From an uncultured Oribacterium sp. (GTDB taxonomy: Bacteria > Bacillota > Clostridia > Lachnospirales > Lachnospiraceae), in NCBI GenBank assembly GCA_938030845.1, contig CALHIC010000537.1, positions 1-6,371 on the forward strand: DNA of 6,371 nucleotides. The letters are read 5' to 3'. Of this stretch, positions 1 to 4,900 are shown piece by piece. How positions within the stretch are numbered: position 1 is the first letter of the stretch; every line of letters begins with the position of its first letter. The notes under the pieces are model-generated. The model did no database searches. It saw only the letters and a program-made list of their open reading frames with translations, and was not told where the DNA came from. A program made the translations under genes and the position numbers.

Positions 1-89
1 AAAGCATAAAATTTATTTATTGCTATATAAGATAAAAATATTTTATGAATAATATCATCTTAAATATTTCTGAAAATGGGTAATTCAAA

Positions 90-118
90 TTGCAAAAGTA
101 CCGATAAAATAGTATGAT
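90..118 (+). promoter_or_regulatory. Sigma-A type promoter of mecA
   Basis: A TTGCAA -35 box (90-95) and a TATGAT -10 box (113-118) are separated by 17 bp, close to the housekeeping consensus. Transcription would begin near 125 and leave a leader of about 58 nt before the mecA start at 183. The -10 box overlaps the in-frame ATG codons at 114 and 117, so these cannot be the translation start of a transcript made from this promoter. The DNA upstream (1-89) is very AT-rich and may help promoter activity; I see no defined operator in it. Confidence 0.7.
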
Positions 119-171
119 GAACACACCGATAAACTTTTTTTCAGTAAGGGTAAAAGAAGTTTATTTTGGAG

Positions 172-178
172 AAGGAGG
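172..178 (+). promoter_or_regulatory. Ribosome binding site that fixes the mecA start
   Basis: AAGGAGG lies 4 nt before the ATG at 183. It is a near-perfect Shine-Dalgarno match and decides the start in favour of 183 over 114, which has no comparable site and sits in the promoter. Confidence 0.85.
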
Positions 179-182
179 AGCC

Positions 183-917
183 ATGAAAATCGAGAAAATT
201 GATGACAACTCCATCAAGTGTACTTTATCCAGTTTGGATTTATCTTCAAGAAATATAAATCTAAGGGATATGACCTATGGCTCGCAGGCTGCCAAGCAGC
301 TCTTTAATGAAATGATGTTGAAGGCAAAGGAAGAAGTGGGATTTGCAATGGACAACACCCCTCTGATGATAGAGGCTATCCCTTTACAGGGCGGTGCGGT
401 TCAGCTCATTATTTCTAAGGTGGATGATCCGGAAGAATTAGATACACGTTTTTCAAAATTTTCCACCGCAAGCAACGGACAAAATGGCTGGATTTCAGAA
501 CTGGCCACCCAGATTCTTGAAGGCGCTCACGGACTGATGAAACAGTTGAAGGAGACAGAAGACAACAGTGATGAGGAGTTAGATGCTTCTCAGACGGAGA
601 CTAGACAGCAGGAAAAGAAAGAAGAAGGGCTTCGCTTATACCGTTTTCAGAGCTTAGACAGAGTGATTGATGCGGCGAAAGCAGTTCATGGCATGGATTT
701 AGGAAACAATAGCCTTTATAAAGACGTGGATAAGAAGGAATTTTACCTTTCTATACATAGTAAGAATGAAGATATGGAAACGCTAAATCGCGTGGCAAAT
801 CTTTTGCTGGAATACGGAGAGAGATTACACGGTAATATGGCCAGTGAGGCCTATTATCAGGAACATATGGAATGTTTGATTCCCAATTCTGCATTGGAGA
901 AATTACAGACAGTTTAA
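183..917 (+). CDS. mecA: MecA-type adaptor protein for the ClpC protease
   Basis: The product is 244 residues, slightly longer than the roughly 220 usual for Bacillus MecA. MecA proteins are cytoplasmic adaptors that bind specific substrates through an N-terminal domain and deliver them to the ClpC-ClpP protease through a C-terminal domain. In Bacillus subtilis the classic substrate is the competence regulator ComK. Residues 1 to about 93 match the family's N-terminal pattern: the MKIEKIDDNSIKC opening, an LRDMTYG segment, a helix with LFNEMM, and the sheet around PLMIEAIPLQGGAVQLIISK. Residues about 123-149 form a charged, low-complexity linker rich in Glu, Asp and Lys. Residues about 150-244 are the C-terminal ClpC-binding type domain, with LYRFQSLDRVI, an ANLLLEYG helix and the ending ECLIPNSALEKLQ. 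The 114 start would add 23 residues unlike the family. I see no terminator after the stop, so readthrough into the next gene is possible. The substrate here cannot be told from sequence. Confidence 0.9.
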   Translation: MKIEKIDDNSIKCTLSSLDLSSRNINLRDMTYGSQAAKQLFNEMMLKAKEEVGFAMDNTPLMIEAIPLQGGAVQLIISKVDDPEELDTRFSKFSTASNGQNGWISELATQILEGAHGLMKQLKETEDNSDEELDASQTETRQQEKKEEGLRLYRFQSLDRVIDAAKAVHGMDLGNNSLYKDVDKKEFYLSIHSKNEDMETLNRVANLLLEYGERLHGNMASEAYYQEHMECLIPNSALEKLQTV

Positions 918-922
918 ATCCC

Positions 923-950
923 TTACAAAGTAAAGCAGATGTGATATACT
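923..950 (+). promoter_or_regulatory. Extended -10 promoter of the DUF1858 gene
   Basis: A TTACAA -35 (923-928), a 16-bp spacer and a TATACT -10 (945-950) preceded by TG one base upstream (942-943) make an extended -10 promoter. Transcription would begin near 957, about 32 nt before the ATG at 989. It lies just after the mecA stop, so the downstream gene can be expressed independently as well as by mecA readthrough. Confidence 0.65.
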
Positions 951-975
951 GTTAGCTGCCAATTCTTAAGAAAAG

Positions 976-982
976 AAGGAGG
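976..982 (+). promoter_or_regulatory. Ribosome binding site of the DUF1858 gene
   Basis: AAGGAGG stands 6 nt before the ATG at 989, an optimal spacing that supports this start. Confidence 0.85.
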
Positions 983-988
983 AAGGCT

Positions 989-1222
989 ATGGAAGAAATT
1001 ACCAAGGATATGAAAATCGGTGATATTCTGGCTTTAAATGAGCTGATTGCACCGTTTCTCATGCAAAACGGCTTAGGCTGTGTATCCTGTTCCGCATCCA
1101 GCGCAGAGTCTTTGGAAGAAGCTTGCGAACTCCATGGCATCAACGTGGAAGATTTGACGGAAGATTTAAACGATGTTTTAAGAGAGTATTTGGAGACACA
1201 GGAAGCATCACAGAACGGGTAA
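989..1222 (+). CDS. DUF1858 domain protein, hybrid-cluster-associated redox disulfide type
   Basis: This 77-residue protein is essentially one DUF1858 domain, the family also modelled as the hybrid cluster protein-associated redox disulfide domain. Visible family features are the opening ITKDMKIGDIL (residues 4-14), the glycine-flanked CxxC pair in GLGCVSC (Cys31 and Cys34), and the LEEACELHGINVEDL helix-turn (about 42-56) followed by a leucine-rich helix. Family members often read GMGCxGCP here; this one has Ser33 in place of Gly and Ser35 in place of Pro. A third cysteine, Cys45, lies in the helix. It has no signal peptide or membrane segment, so it should be cytoplasmic. The CxxC suggests thiol/disulfide chemistry or metal binding, but no reaction is established for this small family. 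It has its own promoter and terminator. Confidence 0.88.
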   Translation: MEEITKDMKIGDILALNELIAPFLMQNGLGCVSCSASSAESLEEACELHGINVEDLTEDLNDVLREYLETQEASQNG

Positions 1223-1240
1223 AAACTTTTAAAAAGAAAA

Positions 1241-1280
1241 GAAGGCAGCTTGGCAGAATTTGCCGGGCTGTTTTTTTCTT
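1241..1280 (+). terminator. Intrinsic terminator after the DUF1858 gene
   Basis: The arms 1246-1255 and 1261-1270 pair over 10 bp (two G-U pairs) around the 5-nt loop GAATT and are followed at once by seven T (1271-1277). The A-rich stretch before the stem can extend pairing with the T tract. It lies 18 nt after the stop codon at 1220-1222 and closes the mecA-DUF1858 unit. Confidence 0.88.
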
Positions 1281-1293
1281 CCGGGGAGACTGT

Positions 1294-1332
1294 TGCTTTA
1301 GTATTGCTTTAGTATTACTTTAGTATTGCTTT
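1294..1332. repeat. 11-bp direct tandem repeat, about 3.5 copies
   Basis: The unit TGCTTTAGTAT occurs at 1294-1304 and exactly again at 1305-1315. A one-base variant, TACTTTAGTAT, is at 1316-1326, and a partial copy, TGCTTT, is at 1327-1332. The period is close to one helical turn. It lies between the DUF1858 terminator and the promoter of the noncoding RNA, roughly 95-130 bp upstream of the -35 box. It may be a slippage-prone simple repeat or phased binding sites; no function is shown by the sequence. Confidence 0.85.
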
Positions 1333-1347
1333 GGGCTATAAGCCGGG

Positions 1348-1359
1348 AATTTCGAAATT
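1348..1359. repeat. Perfect 12-bp palindrome
   Basis: AATTTCGAAATT reads identically on both strands and is flanked by GG and TTCC, which extend the symmetry imperfectly. It lies about 70 bp upstream of the -35 box at 1426. A dimeric regulator site is possible, but AT-rich palindromes also occur by chance. Confidence 0.4.
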
Positions 1360-1425
1360 TTCCATGGGAGAAATATGCTGAAATAGTGTGAAGAAAAATT
1401 TTTTTGAAAAAAATCGAATTTCCTG

Positions 1426-1454
1426 TTGACAACTAGGAATTCAAAGTGTATTAT
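1426..1454 (+). promoter_or_regulatory. Near-consensus sigma-A promoter of the noncoding RNA
   Basis: The -35 box is a perfect TTGACA (1426-1431). It is followed by a 17-bp spacer and TATTAT (1449-1454), one base from the TATAAT consensus. Transcription should start near 1460-1462. A run of A and T tracts at about 1396-1415 sits just upstream, where an UP element would lie. It is the strongest promoter in the window. No ribosome binding site or credible reading frame follows within 150 nt, which points to an abundant RNA product. Confidence 0.85.
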
Positions 1455-1460
1455 AGCCTC

Positions 1461-1648
1461 AGTTAGATAAAACTAACTGTTGTGAATTTGCAAATACCTG
1501 GTTTGTAAACTTCATAACTGCCCGGTGTTCGTGTCCTCCTGACCATAAGCACGACACATGGGAAATCTCCTGAAATAAATAGACTCAACTTAAGTGTCCG
1601 TCCACAAGACGGGAAGAAAGCAGAAGGCGCTCACCTTCTGCTTTTTTC
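1461..1648 (+). ncRNA. Structured noncoding RNA, about 190 nt (raiA-motif-like candidate)
   Basis: This stretch runs from the predicted start of a strong promoter to an intrinsic terminator and folds into consecutive hairpins that I paired by eye. P1 joins 1461-1466 to 1473-1478 (6 bp, loop ATAAAA). P2 joins 1479-1495 to 1501-1518 (17 pairs including G-U, bulged C1510, loop ACCTG). P3 joins 1521-1534 to 1549-1562 (CCC with GGG, GTGT with ACAC, CGTG with CACG, small bulges) around a 14-nt loop at 1535-1548. P4 joins 1597-1602 to 1608-1613 (loop CACAA). The terminator hairpin follows. Positions 1563-1596 appear unpaired. No open frame with a ribosome binding site exists. The string of local stems argues against 6S RNA, and the hallmarks of SRP RNA, RNase P RNA and tmRNA are absent. 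The raiA motif of Clostridia is similar in size and is my best class guess, from memory only. It could instead be an undescribed RNA or, less likely, an attenuating leader of the downstream adhesin. Confidence 0.7.
1617..1648 (+). terminator. Intrinsic terminator of the noncoding RNA
   Basis: The arms GCAGAAGG (1620-1627) and CCTTCTGC (1634-1641) pair perfectly around the 6-nt loop CGCTCA and are followed by six T (1642-1647). AAA at 1617-1619 can extend the stem into the T tract. It ends the transcript about 258 bp before the adhesin start, separating the RNA gene from the protein gene. Confidence 0.92.
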
Positions 1649-1695
1649 GTTCTCAAGGAGTATCCTTCGCAGAATGTAAAATATTTCCTTATAAA

Positions 1696-1718
1696 AAAGA
1701 ACGCAATGACAGTTCTTT
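1696..1718. repeat. Inverted repeat in the adhesin upstream region
   Basis: AAAGAAC (1696-1702) and GTTCTTT (1712-1718) are perfect 7-bp inverted arms around a 9-nt centre. The repeat overlaps the -35 side of a candidate adhesin promoter, so it could be an operator. It could also act as a weak transcript hairpin, though it lacks a proper T run. Confidence 0.45.
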
Positions 1719-1732
1719 CTGTTTGTTATAAA
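1706..1732 (+). promoter_or_regulatory. Candidate promoter of the adhesin gene
   Basis: TATAAA at 1727-1732 is preceded by TG with one intervening base (1724-1725), giving an extended -10. A poor -35 match, ATGACA at 1706-1711, lies only 15 bp upstream. Transcription would start near 1739, leaving a leader of about 168 nt. It is weak by consensus and may need an activator, and other AT-rich candidates exist nearby. Confidence 0.3.
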
Positions 1733-1893
1733 TTCAAAGAAAATGACGATATTAGATAGACGTATTATACAAAAATTAAAAATTAAGAACTAAATTGGGC
1801 GATTTTACAAAGGACATTCGGTAAAGAGCTAATGCGGAAGACTTTCCGGAGGAAAAGACGGAAGGAAACAGGTATTTAAGAGGAATGTCTGTT

Positions 1894-1900
1894 GAAGGGA
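1894..1900 (+). promoter_or_regulatory. Ribosome binding site of the adhesin gene
   Basis: GAAGGGA ends 6 nt before the ATG at 1907. It is weaker than the AGGAGG sites of the two upstream genes, but its spacing is good and it immediately precedes a codon run encoding a typical signal peptide. Confidence 0.65.
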
Positions 1901-1906
1901 GTATTT

Positions 1907-4900
1907 ATGAAGCGCTTTTTAGCACTATTTTTGGCCGTGTCTATCAGCTTACAGAGCTTTACCGCTGTGGGAGAAAGCTCAAGACTTGTAGGGGATAGTT
2001 CCGTTTTGAATGGGCAGGCTACGGAGGAAGGGATATCTTCCGAGGAATCCACCGGATTGAGCCGGGAAAACGGAGAGGAGAATAGGGAGGAGACTGTAGC
2101 ACAGGGAGATGCCGAAGCAGCTTCCAAAGTTGAAGCAAGCACCACTGATGCAGGAACCACTGAAGAAACAGGAGAATCCCGGGAAAATCTTGCGGCTCAA
2201 AGCAGGGAAGCGAATGAGCAGGAAGGATTTTCAGTAAAAGAAAGTGCTAAGGGAGCGGAGAGTGAAGAAACGGAAGGGGAAACACTTCCTACTTTGTCCT
2301 ACTCTACCATCGAAAGAAACGAGAAAAAGCAATTTCAATATAAAGATGATGAGGTTAGTGTAAATGCCGAGCTGGAATATCCGGAAAGTCTGCCGAAGGG
2401 CGTTGTATTTTTGGTTCGTCCGATTTTAGAGGAGGAAAGAAAAGAGCAGTACCGGGCTTATAAAGAGGCTTTACTGGAAGCAAAAAACGAAGGGAAACAA
2501 GATACAGAGAATGGGGAAAGTGCCGGGGAAGAGGGCTTTGTACTCCATGACCTTAGACTTTATGATGTAGGCTTTTTCCTTAAGGAAGAAAAAACCGGAG
2601 ATTGGGAAGAGGTTCAGCCGGAAAAGGGCAGTGTAAAGATTAATTTTACTCTTCAGGAAGCTTTGGAGGGAGAGGGAAAGCTGCAGGTAACCCATCTTCC
2701 TATTAAGCAGGAAAAAAAGCAGGAGGGAATCAACAGCTTAGAGATTCCGAATCTGCAAAAAGAAGATATTCTTGTGGAGGATTTGGAGGTTAAGGAAAAC
2801 AAGGCCTTCTTCAGCAAGAAAGAACGAATTCAGTTTAGTCTGGATAGCTTCTCCACCATTGGAATTTATAAAGGAGAGGTCAATGCCACAGATCATATTT
2901 TGAATGATGTAAAATTTACTTTAAATAACATCAATGTACAGCTAAAGAACAGGGGAGGACAAAAGGATTTTCAGCAAGTTGGAAAAGAAGGAAATACCGT
3001 TAGCTGGAAATTAAATGAGAATTACTCTCCTTATGAAGTGGAAAACTTACATATGGATATCCGTTTGGTAAGGCCGGGAGACAGCTTTACCGTAAAAAAT
3101 GGAGAAAAAATTCTCTTCAGCTTCCCTTCTATTTTACGGGCAAAAGGAGCCGGTACCTATTACAATACCGGATATCCCGCTAAAAAATTCTATAAATTTA
3201 CTATCCGGGAGAATCCTGCCACCAAGAATTGGGAGCTGGAAGTGGAATTCTTACAGGATTTTGAGCTTTCCGCTTATGGGGAGATTAAAGGAATCATCAC
3301 CTTGGATTTTAGCCTGGACTCTACTAAGCTTACGGAAAAGACGGATAATTCTGTAGAGATTTCCTTGCCGGAGCAAAATTATAAAATTATTTTTCCACCT
3401 CTTCCTTCTGTGATTTCCGGGGTAAAGAAGGTGGCGTATGCTCAGCCTGCCAAGGGACAGGTGGAATGGAATATTACTGTGGGAGAGGATTCTCCCGGTG
3501 TTGCCTTAAACGGTTTAACCGTTACCGACAGCTTTCCAAGCAATCATCAGGTCTTTAAATCGGCTACCTGGTTGGGAAAGAAAGATCCTTTAACCGGTCA
3601 GGATATGACTCTCCAAATGACGGAAGCTTCGGGAGGCGGAAGTGGTATGAGCACCTACAGCTATACCTTCCCGGAGAGCGGAGAAGTGATTCGTGCTCCC
3701 CAGACGATTCGGATCGTTACCGGCATTCGGGGAGAGGTATATAAGGATAAAAATGCCACTACCCTTAGAAATAACGTGAGCTTAAGTCATAAAAGTGAAG
3801 CTCGTCTTCCCAAGGATACGAGCAAAAGATCTACCTTTGCCTTAACCACGATTCCGAAGATTAGCTTAAATAAGAGCGGAACACAGGTCAGTGGAAATCG
3901 TGTCCGTTGGAAAATGGACTTTAATAACAACAGAGCGGCAGCCTATCAAGCCAGAGTATTGGATAATCTGGGGAAGGGCCTTACGCTGGATGAGAGCAAG
4001 GGAATCACCATTCGCTATGGAGATAGAGAGGCCACCGTTTTAAAGCCCAATAACAATCATGTGAATCTGGCGGGAAGAGGCTTTGGAGACGTTAATGATG
4101 TATCCTATGACTATAGTAAGGGCACAGGCCCCAATGGGGGAGATACCCTGACCCTTGCCTTCGGCACTCGCTTTAAGGAGCCCTACAGTATCGAATTTGA
4201 TACGCTTGTTGCGGAAGACTTTCCTTTACAGGGAAGCGGCACAGACACAAGCATTGGGAACAAGGCCCAGGTGGTAGCTACCTATCCCACAGGGGACGGG
4301 GTAGGCAGCGGAATTTCCGAGGAACTCTTTAATGAAACCCCAACCATTTCCGCCCCCTTTAAGTCCATTTTCCTGGAGATTAAGGGAACAGGAACGGATT
4401 CCAGAAAGGCTCTGTTAAACTGGAGAGTAAAGGCCACCACCAAGGAAAATTATGAAAAATTAAAGCTTGTTATCAACAATGGACAGTATCATGAATTTAA
4501 CAGCCTAAATCTTCGCTATGGAGAAGGGGCTTCCGCCTCTAACCTATTTGTGGATAAGGCAAGCAGAGACAAGCTTGTGAATCAAACACAGACGGAAACC
4601 ATTATGGCAAGCGACGGGGTTACTCCTATTGCTACCTTAAACCTGACTTATCTTCCCAGCACCGGAGCTCCGGCAGGGGGAAATGTGGAATTAACCGTAA
4701 TCCGAAACAACGCAGTTCCTGTAGAAGAGCGTTTTGATATTGGCTTACTGTCCTGGAATCACGATTCCAAGGCACTGTACTATATGACGAGAAAGGATGG
4801 AAATCATTACTTTGGTAGTAATGCCACCCTGTCTCTCTATACCCATAAGGAGGATATAAACCCCTTTAAGACGGTGAGGTCTGTGGCGGATCCTCAGATG

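Larger units (their letters stand above)
1649..1893. other. AT-rich intergenic spacer upstream of the adhesin gene
   Basis: Apart from the inverted repeat and weak promoter candidate listed separately, I see no gene here. The only small frames, from ATG codons at 1743 and 1831, are about 15 codons long and lack ribosome binding sites. A TATTAT hexamer at 1763-1768 has no convincing -35 partner. The purine-rich end of the spacer (from about 1830) is probably adhesin leader. Confidence 0.6.

Noticed and set aside
952..1143. Reverse-strand frame opposite the DUF1858 gene
   Set aside because: It overlaps a confidently assigned gene, has no ribosome binding site or family resemblance, and is an antisense shadow.
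1123..1323. Plus-strand frame running through the DUF1858 gene end and its terminator
   Set aside because: It is out of frame with the real gene, crosses a strong terminator and the tandem repeats, and its sequence looks like translated noncoding DNA.
1461..1648. 6S RNA, SRP RNA, RNase P RNA or tmRNA as the identity of the RNA
   Set aside because: 6S RNA needs one long rod with a central bubble closed by paired ends; here the stems are local and the two ends do not pair. The conserved SRP tetraloop region, the RNase P core motifs and a tmRNA tag frame with tRNA-like ends are not visible.
1461..1648. A T-box, TPP or cobalamin riboswitch upstream of the adhesin
   Set aside because: I find no T-box antiterminator sequence, TPP signature or cobalamin box, and the downstream gene is a surface protein rather than a metabolic or tRNA gene.
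1281..1906. CRISPR array or insertion sequence in the long intergenic region
   Set aside because: The 11-bp repeats have no spacers and are far too short for CRISPR repeats. No terminal inverted repeats, target duplications or transposase remnants are visible.
1885..1993. Short frame from the ATG at 1885 overlapping the adhesin start
   Set aside because: It is about 36 codons in a different phase, with a purine stretch only a base or so from its ATG. The ATG at 1907 has better spacing and begins a clear signal peptide.
1876..2695. Reverse-strand frames opposite the start of the adhesin gene
   Set aside because: They are antisense shadows of one long coherent frame with a signal peptide; low-complexity coding on + creates Ser- and Leu-rich frames on -.
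3099..3356. Plus-strand frame within the adhesin gene in another phase
   Set aside because: It is wholly inside the large coding frame, has no plausible ribosome binding site and no recognisable domain.
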